NCBI RefSeq assembly: GCF_006494815.1
Contig: NZ_CP041091.1
Span: 3,114,501-3,178,500 of the forward strand
Reading direction: 5' to 3'
DNA length: 64,000 nucleotides
Origin: Nocardioides sambongensis
Lineage (GTDB): Bacteria; Actinomycetota; Actinomycetes; Propionibacteriales; Nocardioidaceae
The notes beneath the pieces were generated by a model. That model was not told where the DNA came from. It searched no databases and saw only the letters and a list, made by a program, of their open reading frames with translations. This document shows positions 26,882 to 36,101 of the stretch, in pieces; position 1 is the stretch's first letter; each line of letters begins with the position of its first letter. A program made the position numbers and the translations under genes.

Positions 26882-28372
26882 TCAGCGCTCGAGGAACCCC
26901 TCGGCCACCAGCTCGGCGATCTCGGGGAGGTAGACCTCCCGCAAGGAGGCGGGATCGCGGGCGAGCAGGTCGGCGACCGCGTCCAGGATCTGGCCGACGC
27001 TCAGGTCGCCGTCGCAGGCACCCACCACGGCCGCGGTGACCGTGTCGGCCCGGCGGGCACGTCGGAAGCCGTGCTGCTGGCGCAGCACGATGGTGGAGGG
27101 ATCCTCGGCGCCGACCGGGCCCTGCGTCTCCTGGATCACGTCGACCCGCACCCGGAGGTGGTCCTGCTCGCTCACCTGTGCCGCCGCCGCGCGCTGCCGC
27201 GCCCACGCGCCGATCGCCGGAGCGATCGGCTGCTCCACGTCGTAGGGCCACTCCACGAGCTCGGTGCGCGGCGCCCCGGAGCGACCGGAGCGGTGCAGGT
27301 TGATCCAGCCGAAGCCGATCCCGGCCACCCCCTGGTCGGTGAGCCAGGAGAGCCAGGTGTCGTAGCGGCGCAGGTAGTCGGCGGTGCTGCCGGCCCCGGT
27401 CGAGGGGTGGTGGCCGGAGTCCTTCAGCCAGAGCTCGACGTACGCGGCCGGGTCCAGGATCTCGCGCTGCACCACGAAGGCGTCGCAGTCCTCGGGCAGC
27501 CAGCCGGACAGCCGCTCGTCCCAGCCCCGTCCCTCCTCGATCACCCAGTTCGCCAGGATCTGGCACCAGCCGCCGTCGTTGAGGTGGCGCGGCGCGGTCC
27601 GCACGATGTGCTCGACCACGCGGTCGCCGGGCAGACCGGAGTCGCGGTAGACGAGCCGCTCGCCGGTGGCCGGGGAGATCACGAACGGGGGGTTGGTGGC
27701 GATCAGGTCGAACCGCTGGTCGGCGACGGGCTCGAAGAAGGAGCCGTCCCGGATCTCGATCTTGTCGTCGAGCTCGTTGAGCGCGGCGTTGAAGCGGGCG
27801 ATCGCCAGTGCGCGCGCGTTCACGTCGGTGCCGACCACGTGGTCGCTGTGCGCGGCGAGGTGCAGGGCCTGGACCCCGCAGCCGGTGCCGAGGTCCAGCG
27901 CGGTGCCGACGTCCTCACGCAGGGTGAGCTGTGCCAACGAGGAGGACGCCTGGCTGATCCCGAGGACGTAGTCGCCACTCACGTTGGTCGGCGACCCGTC
28001 CAGCCCGGGGGTCAGGTCGCTGACCACCCAGAGGTCGTCGCCCTCCGCGGTGGCATACGGCCTGCAGTCCAGCCGGGCGGCGACCTCGCCGACACCGGTG
28101 AGCAGGATGCCCGCCGCGCCGAGCCGATCGACCAGGCCGGGCAACGCCGCCTCCGCCGCCTCCCGTTCGACCGCCTCCTGCAGCAGGAAGAGCCGGATCA
28201 GGGTGGACAGCGGCGACCCGTCCTCACCCGTACGACGCCGCGCCGGCGCCGTCTCGTTGCGCGAGAGTGCCTGGTGGGCGGCGTCGCCGAGCAGCGCGGC
28301 GACCGCGTCGTAGCGGAAGTCGGCGGCGTCGAGGGCGTCGCGGAGCGGGGCGGCGAGGTCAGTGGACGTCAC
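26882..28372 (-). CDS. Class I SAM-dependent methyltransferase, HemK-like
   Basis: A 496-residue protein from GTG 28372. A helical N-terminal domain precedes a methyltransferase core with motif I VLDLGTGCGVQAL (about residue 155-170), an acidic residue in VVGTDVNARAL and the NPPF motif (DLIATNPPFVIS). NPPF/Y is typical of enzymes that methylate a planar amide or amino nitrogen in proteins or nucleic acids, such as PrmC. The C-terminal 180 residues are specific to actinobacterial members. The substrate is unknown. Confidence 0.85.
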   Translation of the reverse strand: MTSTDLAAPLRDALDAADFRYDAVAALLGDAAHQALSRNETAPARRRTGEDGSPLSTLIRLFLLQEAVEREAAEAALPGLVDRLGAAGILLTGVGEVAARLDCRPYATAEGDDLWVVSDLTPGLDGSPTNVSGDYVLGISQASSSLAQLTLREDVGTALDLGTGCGVQALHLAAHSDHVVGTDVNARALAIARFNAALNELDDKIEIRDGSFFEPVADQRFDLIATNPPFVISPATGERLVYRDSGLPGDRVVEHIVRTAPRHLNDGGWCQILANWVIEEGRGWDERLSGWLPEDCDAFVVQREILDPAAYVELWLKDSGHHPSTGAGSTADYLRRYDTWLSWLTDQGVAGIGFGWINLHRSGRSGAPRTELVEWPYDVEQPIAPAIGAWARQRAAAAQVSEQDHLRVRVDVIQETQGPVGAEDPSTIVLRQQHGFRRARRADTVTAAVVGACDGDLSVGQILDAVADLLARDPASLREVYLPEIAELVAEGFLER

Positions 28373-28409
28373 GGGTCCACGCTACGGGGCGGGGCTCCGG
28401 GGCCGCCGG

Positions 28410-30740
28410 TCAGATGCCGTCGCTCACCTCCGCCGGAGCCTCCTCCCCGATCACGCTCTCGCGCTGCTTGGAGACGTAGACCGCGACGACGATGCCGGCG
28501 GCGGCCACCACCGCGATCAGGATCCGCACCACGTCGTTCTCGCTGTCGCCGTAGGAGAGGCTGACGATCGCCCCGACGATCAGCAGGGAGACCAGGTTCA
28601 TCACCTTCAGCAACGGGTTGATCGCCGGTCCGGCGGTGTCCTTGAACGGGTCGCCGACGGTGTCGCCGATGATGGTCGCCTCGTGGGACGGCGAGCCCTT
28701 GCCGCCGTGGTGACCGTCCTCGACGAGCTTCTTCGCGTTGTCCCAGGCACCGCCGGAGTTGGCGAGGAAGACCGCCATCAGGGTGCCGGTGGCGATCGCG
28801 CCGACCAGGAACCCGGCCAGCGGTCCGACACCGAGGCCGAACCCGACCGCGATCGGGGAGAGGATCGCCAGGATGCCGGGGGTGGCCAGCTCGCGCAGCG
28901 AGTCGCGGGTCACGATGTCGACCACCCGGCCGTACTCCGGCCGCCCCGAGCCGTCCATGATCCCGGGGATGTCGCGGAACTGGCGTCGTACCTCCATCAC
29001 CACGGCGCCGGCGGCCCGGCCGACGGCGCTGATCGCCAGCCCGGAGAAGAGGAAGACGACGCTGGCGCCGAGCAGGGCGCCGACGATCAGCTTGGCGTCG
29101 ACGATGAGGAACGCGGTGGCGAACGCCTCGCCGTCCTCGGGTCCCACGCCCTTGGCGTCGAGCAGTGCCTCCGTGGCGGACTGGGCGTAGGAAGCGAACA
29201 GCGCACTCGCCGCCAGCACGGCGGTGGCGATCGCGATGCCCTTGGTGATCGCCTTGGTGGTGTTGCCGACGGCGTCGAGCTCGGTGAGGATCTGCGCCCC
29301 CTCCTCGCTGACGTCGCCGGACATCTCGGCGATGCCCTGGGCGTTGTCGGAGACCGGGCCGAAGGTGTCCATCGCGACGATCACCCCGACGGTGGTGAGC
29401 AGCCCGCAACCGGCCAGTGCCACCGCGAAGAGCGCGGCGGACCCACCGAGCAGTGCGGCCCCGAAGACGGCGGCGCCGATCACCAGCGCGGTGTAGACGG
29501 CGGACTCGAAGCCGACCGAGAGTCCGGAGAGGATCACGGTGGCCGCTCCGGTGACCGAGGTCTTGCCGACGTCCTTGACCGGTCGGTGCTCGGTGCCGGT
29601 GAAGTAGCCGGTGAGCGCCAGGATGGCCGCGGCCAGGGCGATGCCGATGACCACCGACCCGGCCGCGAAGACCGCCGGGCTGACACCCGGGTCCTCGCTG
29701 CCACCCATCAGCAGGCCGCCGAACCCGTCGCCGGTGCCGGTCAGTTCGTCCCACTCGGTGGGCAGGTAGGCGAAGGAGAGGGCGACGCTGGCGATCGCGC
29801 CGACGCCGGCGGAGATGTAGAACGAGCGGTTGATCGTGGTCAGTCCGCTCTCGCCGGGGCGCGGCTTGGTCAGGTAGACGCCACCGATCGCGGACAGTGC
29901 GCCGATCGCCGGCACCAGCAGCGGGAAGACCAGGCCCTTGTCGCCGAAGGCCTGGGAGCCCAGGATCAGCGCCGCGACCAGGGTCACCGCGTAGGACTCG
30001 AAGAGGTCGGCGGCCATGCCGGCGCAGTCGCCGACGTTGTCACCGACGTTGTCGGCGATGGTCGCTGCGTTGCGGGGATCGTCCTCGGGGATGTTCTGCT
30101 CGACCTTGCCGACCAGGTCGGCGCCGACATCAGCGGCCTTGGTGAAGATGCCGCCGCCGACGCGCATGAACATGGCGAGCAGCGCCGCACCGAAGCCGAA
30201 GCCCTCCAGCACGTGCGGTGCCTCGTCCTGGAAGGCGAGAACCACCACGCTCGCGCCGAGCAGGCCGAGCCCGACGGTGGCCATGCCGACCACCGCGCCG
30301 GTCCGGAAGCCGATGTTCATCGCGGGATCGCGGCCCTGCGTGTCCGCGGCCGCGGCCACCCGCAGGTTGGCGCGCACCGCGAGCCACATGCCCAGGTAGC
30401 CGATCGCCGCCGAGAAGCCTGCACCGACGAGGAAGAAGACGGACCGGAAGACCCGGACCGCCGTGTCGTCCGCCGGGAGTGCGAGCAGCAGCAGGAACGC
30501 CACCGCCGCGAAGATCGCGAGGGTTCGGAACTGCCGGGTGAGGTAGGCGTTGGCGCCCTCCTGCACCGCGGTGGCGATCTCCTGCATCTTCGGGGTGCCT
30601 TCACCGGCGGCGAGCACCTCGGACCGGAAGATCGCGGCCATCGCCAGCGATCCGAGGGCGATGAGGGCGACCACGACGACGAGGACGAGGTTGCCCCCGT
30701 CGACCTCCGCGACCGCCGCGAGCGGACTGATTCCAACCAT
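28410..30740 (-). CDS. hppA: Membrane-bound proton-translocating pyrophosphatase
   Basis: A 776-residue integral membrane enzyme with about 16 helices that couples PPi hydrolysis to proton export. The PPi-binding loop DVGADLVGKVEQNIPEDDPR and the following DNVGDNVGD acidic motif are present. The sequence GNTTKAITKG has Lys where potassium-dependent enzymes carry Ala, which places it in the K+-independent class. Two CRP-type sites lie upstream, so cAMP-linked carbon control is likely. The same gene is the neighbour of bldG in Streptomyces. Confidence 0.96.
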   Translation of the reverse strand: MVGISPLAAVAEVDGGNLVLVVVVALIALGSLAMAAIFRSEVLAAGEGTPKMQEIATAVQEGANAYLTRQFRTLAIFAAVAFLLLLALPADDTAVRVFRSVFFLVGAGFSAAIGYLGMWLAVRANLRVAAAADTQGRDPAMNIGFRTGAVVGMATVGLGLLGASVVVLAFQDEAPHVLEGFGFGAALLAMFMRVGGGIFTKAADVGADLVGKVEQNIPEDDPRNAATIADNVGDNVGDCAGMAADLFESYAVTLVAALILGSQAFGDKGLVFPLLVPAIGALSAIGGVYLTKPRPGESGLTTINRSFYISAGVGAIASVALSFAYLPTEWDELTGTGDGFGGLLMGGSEDPGVSPAVFAAGSVVIGIALAAAILALTGYFTGTEHRPVKDVGKTSVTGAATVILSGLSVGFESAVYTALVIGAAVFGAALLGGSAALFAVALAGCGLLTTVGVIVAMDTFGPVSDNAQGIAEMSGDVSEEGAQILTELDAVGNTTKAITKGIAIATAVLAASALFASYAQSATEALLDAKGVGPEDGEAFATAFLIVDAKLIVGALLGASVVFLFSGLAISAVGRAAGAVVMEVRRQFRDIPGIMDGSGRPEYGRVVDIVTRDSLRELATPGILAILSPIAVGFGLGVGPLAGFLVGAIATGTLMAVFLANSGGAWDNAKKLVEDGHHGGKGSPSHEATIIGDTVGDPFKDTAGPAINPLLKVMNLVSLLIVGAIVSLSYGDSENDVVRILIAVVAAAGIVVAVYVSKQRESVIGEEAPAEVSDGI

Positions 30741-30775
30741 TCTTCTGCCTCCTCAAGAGGGGTGCAGCGAAAGTG

Positions 30776-30793
30776 TTGTGACCCAGGTCACAA
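30776..30793. promoter_or_regulatory. CRP/GlxR-type site upstream of hppA (proximal)
   Basis: TTGTGA-CCCAGG-TCACAA is a perfect inverted repeat that contains TGTGA-N6-TCACA, the binding consensus of CRP-family regulators including actinobacterial GlxR/Crp. It is centred 44 bp upstream of the hppA start codon. Confidence 0.75.
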
Positions 30794-30843
30794 GGACGTT
30801 GCGGGCGATCTTAGCCACGGAACAGGGGCGGCGCGCGACGTGA

Positions 30844-30859
30844 CGTGACACACCTCACA
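30844..30859. promoter_or_regulatory. CRP/GlxR-type site upstream of hppA (distal)
   Basis: CGTGA-CACACC-TCACA matches the CRP half sites with one substitution. Its centre is 67 bp from that of the perfect site, more than six helical turns. Two sites suggest cooperative control or use by more than one promoter. Confidence 0.5.
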
Positions 30860-30979
30860 AACACGGCGTGTCGGGCGGGTGCCGTCAGCGCCGGCGACGC
30901 GCGCGACCGTGCGACTCCGGCCCCGTGCCCGAGCGAGCGGTGCGGGGAGGACGACTCGGCGGACGAGCCCCGGCCGGCG

Positions 30980-31312
30980 TCAGGCCAGGGCGGCGTCGAC
31001 CGTGGAGTGGATCGTGAAGACCTTCGCCAGTCCGGTGATCTTGAAGATCTTGAGCAGGCGGTCCTGGCTGCAGATCAGCTCCAGGCCGCCGTCGTGGGCA
31101 CGAACCTTCTTCAGGCCGCCCACCAGGACCCCGAGTCCGGTGGAGTCGAGGAAGGAGACGCCCTCCATGTCCACCACGAGCCGGTAGTTGCCGGCAGCGA
31201 CCAACTCGGTGATGGTGTCGCGCAGCTTGGGCGCGGTGTAGACGTCGATCTCGCCGCCCACCGCGATCACGGTGCGCCCGGCGGCCTCGCGCGTCGACAG
31301 CGTCAGGTCCAC
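30980..31312 (-). CDS. STAS-domain anti-sigma factor antagonist, BldG-like
   Basis: A 110-residue single STAS domain from GTG 31312. The phosphorylation loop [12 protein letters not shown] places the target serine at Ser57. Its size and place next to hppA and the helicase match BldG, which controls sigma factors and development in Streptomyces. A partner anti-sigma kinase gene normally follows bldG, but the space between this gene and hppA (240 bp) holds only regulatory DNA. It therefore acts with kinases encoded elsewhere. Confidence 0.9.
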   Translation of the reverse strand: MDLTLSTREAAGRTVIAVGGEIDVYTAPKLRDTITELVAAGNYRLVVDMEGVSFLDSTGLGVLVGGLKKVRAHDGGLELICSQDRLLKIFKITGLAKVFTIHSTVDAALA

Positions 31313-31335
31313 GTCCCCACCCTTGTTCCCAGAGA

Positions 31336-31347
31336 TGACAGTTGTCA
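31336..31347. promoter_or_regulatory. Inverted repeat between STAS gene and helicase
   Basis: TGACA-GT-TGTCA lies 24 bp upstream of the STAS start and 122 bp before the helicase. It is the only notable symmetric motif in this divergent promoter region. The binding protein is unknown. Confidence 0.35.
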
Positions 31348-31468
31348 GGCGAGCACATCAAACCATGCCGTGCGAAAGCGCGGCCACGCCGGTGCCTCCG
31401 ACCGCGGCGCCGGACCCGCCGGCCGGACCGGCTTTGTGTCCGCCCCGCGTGTGAGGATCAGGGAAGAG

Positions 31469-33856
31469 ATGAACACCTCGACCGAGACCATGCCGTCACC
31501 GCCCGCGTCGCCGCGACCGACGGGCCCGTTCCGGGCCCCGCTGGACGCTGCCGCGGTGGTCGCACGCCTGATGGCGGCGCCGGGACGGCCCGAGCGGGTG
31601 CGTCACCACCGGCGGCTCCCCGCACGGCCGGCGACGCTCGCCGACTGGCCCAAGTGGGCGGACCCGACCGTGGTCGCGGCGTACCGCTCCCGCGGCGTGG
31701 ACTCCCTCTGGGAGCACCAGCGCCGTGCCGCCGACGCCGCTCGCGCGGGTCGCCACGTGGTGCTCTCCACCGGCACCGCGTCGGGCAAGTCGCTGGCCTA
31801 CCTGCTGCCCGCGCTGACCGCGGTCCGCGAGGGTCGAGGGCCCCGTGGCCGCCGCGGTGCCGGAGTGCTCTACCTGGCGCCGACCAAGGCACTGGCCCAC
31901 GACCAGTGGACGGCGATCGACGCCCTGGGTCTCGATGTCCGGGTCGCCACCCACGATGGCGACTCCTCACCGGAGCAGCGGGAGTGGACCCGCGACCACG
32001 CCGAGTACGTGTTGACCAACCCCGACATGCTGCACCGGTCCCTGCTCCCCGGCCACGAGCGCTGGTCGCGCTATCTCGGATCCCTGCGCTTCGTGGTCGT
32101 CGACGAGGCACACCACTACCGCGGCGTCTTCGGCGCGCACGTCGCCCAGGTGCTGCGCCGGCTGCGGCGGGTCTGCGCCCTCCACGGCGCCGACCCGACC
32201 TTCGTGCTGGCCTCCGCCACGATGGCCGACCCGGAGGTGGCGGCCGGGCGGCTGACCGGGCTGGAGGTCACCGCGGTCGCCGAGGACGCCTCGCCCCGCG
32301 GCGAGCTGGAGCTGGTGCTGTGGGAGCCGCCGCTGATCGAGGGCGGCGGCGAGCACGGCGCGCCGGTACGTCGTGCCGCGACCGCCGAGACGGCCGACCT
32401 GATCACCGACCTGGTCGTCGAGGACGTCCGCACGCTCGCCTTCGTGCGGTCGCGCCGCGGTGTGGAGACCGTGGCACGCCGGTCGAACGAGCTGCTCGGC
32501 GAGGTCGACCCCGCGCTGGCCCGCAGGGTCGACTCCTATCGCGGCGGTTATCTGCCCGAGGAGCGCCGCGCCCTGGAAGCAGACCTGCGTTCCGGGCGAC
32601 TGCTCGGCATGGCGGCGACCAACGCACTCGAGCTCGGGATCGACATCGCCGGCCTGGACGCGGTGGTGATCAGCGGCTATCCGGGGACCCGGGCCGCCTT
32701 CTGGCAGCAGGTGGGACGGGCGGGTCGGGCCGGGGGCTCTGCGATCGGCGTCCTGGTGGCGCGGGACGACCCGTTGGACACCTACCTGGTGCACCACCCG
32801 GAGGCGCTGCTCGGTCGGCCGGTGGAGGGCACCGTGTTCGACCCGGACAACCCGTACGTGCTCGGCCCCCACCTCTGTGCGGCCGCTCAGGAGAAGCCGC
32901 TGCAGCCCGACGAGCTCGACCTGTTCGGCCCACGGGCACGAGAGGTGCTGCGCGACCTGGTCGACGCCGGCCTGCTGCGCCGGCGGGCGGCCGCCTGGTT
33001 CTGGACCGACCGTCGCCGCGCGGCCGACCTGGCCGACATCCGCTCGGCCGGTGGCCGACCGGTGCAGCTGATCGAGGGCAGCACCGGGCGGGTGGTCGGC
33101 ACCGTGGACGCCGCCCGTGCCCACTCGACCGCCCACGCCGGCGCGATCTACCTGCATCGCGGCGAGACCTGGCTGGTCGACACCCTCGACCTGGACGAGC
33201 ACGTCGCGGTGATGGACCCCAGTGAGGCGACCTTCACCACCAGCGCCCGCGAGCTCACCGACATCCGGATCGTCGAGGAGGTCGAGTCCGTGGCGTGGGG
33301 CGAGTGCCGCCTCGCCTTCGGCACCACCGAGGTCTCCCAGCAGGTCGTCTCCTACCTGCGGAGGAGCGCGGCCACCGGAGAGGTCCTCGACGAGACCCCG
33401 TTGGACCTCCCGGAGCGGACCCTGCGCACCACCGCGGTGTGGTGGACCGTCCCGGCCGAGGTGCTCGCCCGGACCGGGCTGGCCGCCGCCGACCTGCCCG
33501 GCGCGGCGCACGCGGCCGAGCACTGCTCGATCGGTCTGCTGCCGCTCTTCGCGACCTGCGACCGCTGGGACATCGGCGGCGTCTCCACCGCGCTGCACCC
33601 CGACACCGGGCAGCTCACGGTCTTCGTGCACGACGGTCATCCCGGTGGGGCCGGGTTCGCCGAGCGGGGCTTCCGCACCGCCCGCGACTGGCTGGGCGCC
33701 ACCCGGGACACCATCGCCGCCTGCGAGTGCGCCCAGGGGTGCCCGTCCTGCATCCAGTCGCCCAAGTGCGGCAACGGCAACGAGCCGCTGGACAAGGCCG
33801 GGGCGGTCCGCCTGCTGGACGCGCTGCTCGGCGGCGGTGTACGCACCGAGGAGTAG
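31469..33856 (+). CDS. DEAD/DEAH-box helicase with DUF1998 zinc domain (YprA/MrfA-like)
   Basis: A 795-residue superfamily 2 helicase. Walker A-like STGTASGKS is at 101-108, DEAH in VVVDEAHHYRG near 210, and motif VI-like QQVGRAGRAG near 415. The C-terminal DUF1998 domain ends with the four-Cys cluster CECAQGCPSCIQSPKCGNGN at about 752-771. Relatives such as YprA/MrfA act in repair of mitomycin-type DNA damage, and this gene marks the helicase/secretion neighbourhood of actinobacteria. ATG 31469 has AGGGA just upstream. A GTG at 31451 is possible. Confidence 0.9.
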   Translation: MNTSTETMPSPPASPRPTGPFRAPLDAAAVVARLMAAPGRPERVRHHRRLPARPATLADWPKWADPTVVAAYRSRGVDSLWEHQRRAADAARAGRHVVLSTGTASGKSLAYLLPALTAVREGRGPRGRRGAGVLYLAPTKALAHDQWTAIDALGLDVRVATHDGDSSPEQREWTRDHAEYVLTNPDMLHRSLLPGHERWSRYLGSLRFVVVDEAHHYRGVFGAHVAQVLRRLRRVCALHGADPTFVLASATMADPEVAAGRLTGLEVTAVAEDASPRGELELVLWEPPLIEGGGEHGAPVRRAATAETADLITDLVVEDVRTLAFVRSRRGVETVARRSNELLGEVDPALARRVDSYRGGYLPEERRALEADLRSGRLLGMAATNALELGIDIAGLDAVVISGYPGTRAAFWQQVGRAGRAGGSAIGVLVARDDPLDTYLVHHPEALLGRPVEGTVFDPDNPYVLGPHLCAAAQEKPLQPDELDLFGPRAREVLRDLVDAGLLRRRAAAWFWTDRRRAADLADIRSAGGRPVQLIEGSTGRVVGTVDAARAHSTAHAGAIYLHRGETWLVDTLDLDEHVAVMDPSEATFTTSARELTDIRIVEEVESVAWGECRLAFGTTEVSQQVVSYLRRSAATGEVLDETPLDLPERTLRTTAVWWTVPAEVLARTGLAAADLPGAAHAAEHCSIGLLPLFATCDRWDIGGVSTALHPDTGQLTVFVHDGHPGGAGFAERGFRTARDWLGATRDTIAACECAQGCPSCIQSPKCGNGNEPLDKAGAVRLLDALLGGGVRTEE

Positions 33857-33865
33857 CCTTCTGCC

Positions 33866-34192
33866 ATGGTGATCCTCGGGCTCGTGCTCCTCGTCGTCGG
33901 CGCCCTTCTCGTCCTCGGCGGCGTCCTGGGCACCGGCACCGAGTCGCGCACCAGCGACGGCGGCACCGACGTCTACACCACCTTCATCGGCATCGAGATG
34001 AGCGCGACCACCCTCTTCATCATCGGCGTGGTGGCCGCCGTGCTGGTGCTGGTCGGCCTGTGGATGACCAAGGTCGGCGCCCGCCAGGGGTGGCGGCGAC
34101 GCCGCGAGCAGAAGCGCCTCACCGACCTCTCGGAGAAGCTCGACCGCGTGGAGGCCGAGCGGCTCGCGGAGAACGACCCCGGCGAGCGCTGA
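33866..34192 (+). CDS. Small two-helix membrane protein
   Basis: A 108-residue protein, 9 bp after the helicase stop, so co-transcribed with it. Helix 1 covers residues 2-22 (ILGLVLLVVGALLVLGGVLG) and helix 2 about residues 48-68. The C-terminal 40 residues are a charged coiled-coil-like tail (RRREQKRLTDLSEKLDRVEA). Similar small proteins appear near this locus in related genomes. No role is known. Confidence 0.8.
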   Translation: MVILGLVLLVVGALLVLGGVLGTGTESRTSDGGTDVYTTFIGIEMSATTLFIIGVVAAVLVLVGLWMTKVGARQGWRRRREQKRLTDLSEKLDRVEAERLAENDPGER

Positions 34193-34221
34193 CGGCTCCA
34201 CGCCCCCACCCGTCGGGAGCC

Positions 34222-34587
34222 TCACTCCGGCGGCGACGCCGGGCCGGCCCGAGCACGGGCGCTCAGGTCACCGGTCTGACCGAGCCAGCGCGGACCGCTG
34301 ACGGTCACCGCGACCAGCACGTCCCGTCCCTCGAGGGTGCACCCGGTGAGCGCGCCCCCGTTGCGCTCCGCCACTGCGCCCGCGGCCCGGCAGGCGTCCC
34401 CGCCACGGCCGAGCTCACTCGCCCCGGCCAGGGCGGCCAGGTCCGCCGCGGCCTGAGCGCGACGGTGGTCGACGACCATCGCGGCCACCACGCCCAGTCC
34501 GCTGCCGACCAGCAGGAGCACCGCGCTCAGGCTGACCACCAGCACGGTGGCCGCGCCCCGCTCACCGCCGCGGCGCGTCGTCGTCAC
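34222..34587 (-). CDS. TadE-like pseudopilin, Rv3654c-type
   Basis: A 121-residue protein from GTG 34587. The type IV pseudopilin-like N-terminus GERGAATVLVVSLSAVLLLV has a basic leader and a Gly before the hydrophobic helix. It is followed by DHRRAQAAADLAALAGASEL, as in the helicase/secretion-neighbourhood TadE-like family. Its start overlaps the upstream TadE gene by 4 bp. It is the last gene of the tad operon and probably a minor structural or secreted component. Confidence 0.82.
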   Translation of the reverse strand: MTTTRRGGERGAATVLVVSLSAVLLLVGSGLGVVAAMVVDHRRAQAAADLAALAGASELGRGGDACRAAGAVAERNGGALTGCTLEGRDVLVAVTVSGPRWLGQTGDLSARARAGPASPPE

Positions 34588-34991
34588 GGCGCACCCCCGA
34601 CCGCACCGCCCTCCTCCACGAGGGCCACCGCCTCGGCCCTCAGTGGCGCACCGGCCAGGAAGCCGAGGACGCCACCCGGGCCGTCCATCCGGCCCGCCGC
34701 GACGGCGACCACGTGCTCGCCGTCGCTGGTCACGCTGATCGACACTCCGTCCGGCGCGACCCGCTCGCCCGCCGCCGTCGCGGCGCCGGGGTCGTCGCCG
34801 CGAGCGACGGCGCGTGCCGCCTCCCGAGCGGCGTCCACGGTACGGATCTGGGCGGCGCCGACCGCGAGCAGCCAGACCAGGCCCAGCGTCACCGCCAGCA
34901 GGACGGGCAGTCCGACCACCAGCTCGGCGGTGACCGCGCCCCGCTCCGCTGTCGACCGGGACTGCCGCCGCCGGCACCGCCCGGGGCTCAT
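34584..34991 (-). CDS. TadE-family pseudopilin, Rv3655c-type
   Basis: A 135-residue protein. A basic leader (CRRRQSRSTAERGAVTAELV) contains the processing Gly and the TadE Glu at mature position +5 or so, and a hydrophobic helix follows (VGLPVLLAVTLGLVWLLAVG). The rest is a small extracytoplasmic domain. Its ATG overlaps the stop of the pilin gene upstream. It likely primes or caps Flp pili. Confidence 0.85.
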   Translation of the reverse strand: MSPGRCRRRQSRSTAERGAVTAELVVGLPVLLAVTLGLVWLLAVGAAQIRTVDAAREAARAVARGDDPGAATAAGERVAPDGVSISVTSDGEHVVAVAAGRMDGPGGVLGFLAGAPLRAEAVALVEEGGAVGGAP

Positions 34992-35197
34992 CCGATGCCC
35001 AGGAGTCCGAGGACGTGGTCGAAGAGCGTGGTCAGCATCTGATTGCCGAAGCCACCGGTGAGCAGCTTGTAGAGCAGCCCTGCCAGACCGGCACCGGCCG
35101 CGGTGCCGACGGCGTACTCGGCGGTGGTGATACCGCGCTGGCCGCGTCGGCGGCGGGACAGAGCCCTCCGCGGACTCGTGAGGACGGGAGTGGTCAT
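34988..35197 (-). CDS. DUF4244 Flp-type pilin
   Basis: A 69-residue protein, start ATG 35197 with GAGGCACC upstream. After a basic leader (RRALSRRRRGQRG) the mature part begins ITTAEYAVGTAAGAGLAGLL, the Gly/Glu+5 pattern of Flp prepilins. It is the presumed major pilin of this tight-adherence system (Rv3656c type). It needs a prepilin peptidase, which is not encoded in this window. Confidence 0.85.
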   Translation of the reverse strand: MTTPVLTSPRRALSRRRRGQRGITTAEYAVGTAAGAGLAGLLYKLLTGGFGNQMLTTLFDHVLGLLGIG

Positions 35198-35357
35198 GGT
35201 GCCTCCTGTTTCGGCGACCGCCCGGTGCGGTCGTGCCGGATCAGACTGCGCCGGCGCGGCGGTGCGCTGCGTCCGTCGCCGACGAGGGTGTGGACGGCCC
35301 GCCGGATGCACAGCGACGGACCTCCCGAGCGGCGCCGGCGGTGACCGGTGGGCCGAC

Positions 35358-36101
35358 TCACCAGGTGATCTCGGCGGCCAGCGCCGCCACCAACGGGACG
35401 ATGCCGAGCAGCAGGAAGGCCGGCAGCAGGCAGACGCCGAGCGGCACCGCCGCCCGTACGCCGACCGTCCGTGCCCGGTCCTCGACCTCACCCCGGGCCT
35501 GCTCGGCCAGCTCCTCCCCGAGCCGCTCGACCGCCTCCACGACCGGCGCTCCGGCACGGTGCGCCCGCGCCATGGTGCGACCCAGCTCGCCGAGGGTGGG
35601 GTCGCCGCCGAGCTCGCTCCACAGCTCGCCGGGATCCGCTCCCAGCTCCAGCCGTGCCGCCAGGGCGGCCAACCGGTCCGCCGCGGCGCCGGGGAGCGCA
35701 CGACCGACCACGCTGATCGCCGGCGCCGGGGCGGCACCGGCCCGCAGTGCCGCCGCGAGCAGCGCGACGATGTGCGGGAGGTCGCGACGCTCCTCCTCGC
35801 GACGCCGGCGCACGGCGACCGGCTCGATCCGGGTGGCCGCCCACCAGGTCGCGACCGCGGCCGCGACACCGGTCGGCAGCGCGAGCGCGCCGCCCATGAC
35901 GACCCCGGCCCCGGCCCCGGCGCAGACCGCCCAGAGCAGGCGGCCACGTCGCAGCAGGCCGTCGGTCGCCGCGGGTGACCGGCCGGCCGGCGCTGGTGGT
36001 GCTGCTGCCGCCGCCCACGATCGTCGGCGAGGGGCGGCCAGGAGGAGTGCGGCGGTCCCGGCTGCCAGCCCGGCGAGCACGACGGTCGCGTCGGCGCTCA
36101 C
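35358..36101 (-). CDS. Type II/IV secretion system F protein, TadC-like
   Basis: A 247-residue membrane protein from GTG 36101. The cytoplasmic T2SSF domain (about residues 90-215) contains RRDLPHIVALLAAALRAGAA and LGELGRTMARAHRAGAPV. It is flanked by N-terminal helices and a final LGVCLLPAFLLLGIVPLVAA. It forms the inner-membrane platform with the preceding TadB-like protein. Its GTG overlaps the upstream stop by 4 bp. Confidence 0.87.
   Translation of the reverse strand: MSADATVVLAGLAAGTAALLLAAPRRRSWAAAAAPPAPAGRSPAATDGLLRRGRLLWAVCAGAGAGVVMGGALALPTGVAAAVATWWAATRIEPVAVRRRREEERRDLPHIVALLAAALRAGAAPAPAISVVGRALPGAAADRLAALAARLELGADPGELWSELGGDPTLGELGRTMARAHRAGAPVVEAVERLGEELAEQARGEVEDRARTVGVRAAVPLGVCLLPAFLLLGIVPLVAALAAEITW

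Noticed and set aside
25604..30848. Very long plus-strand frames opposite the DUF2510, methyltransferase and hppA genes
   Set aside because: Their translations are Arg/Gly/Asp-rich without domains, while the minus strand encodes recognisable proteins over the same DNA.
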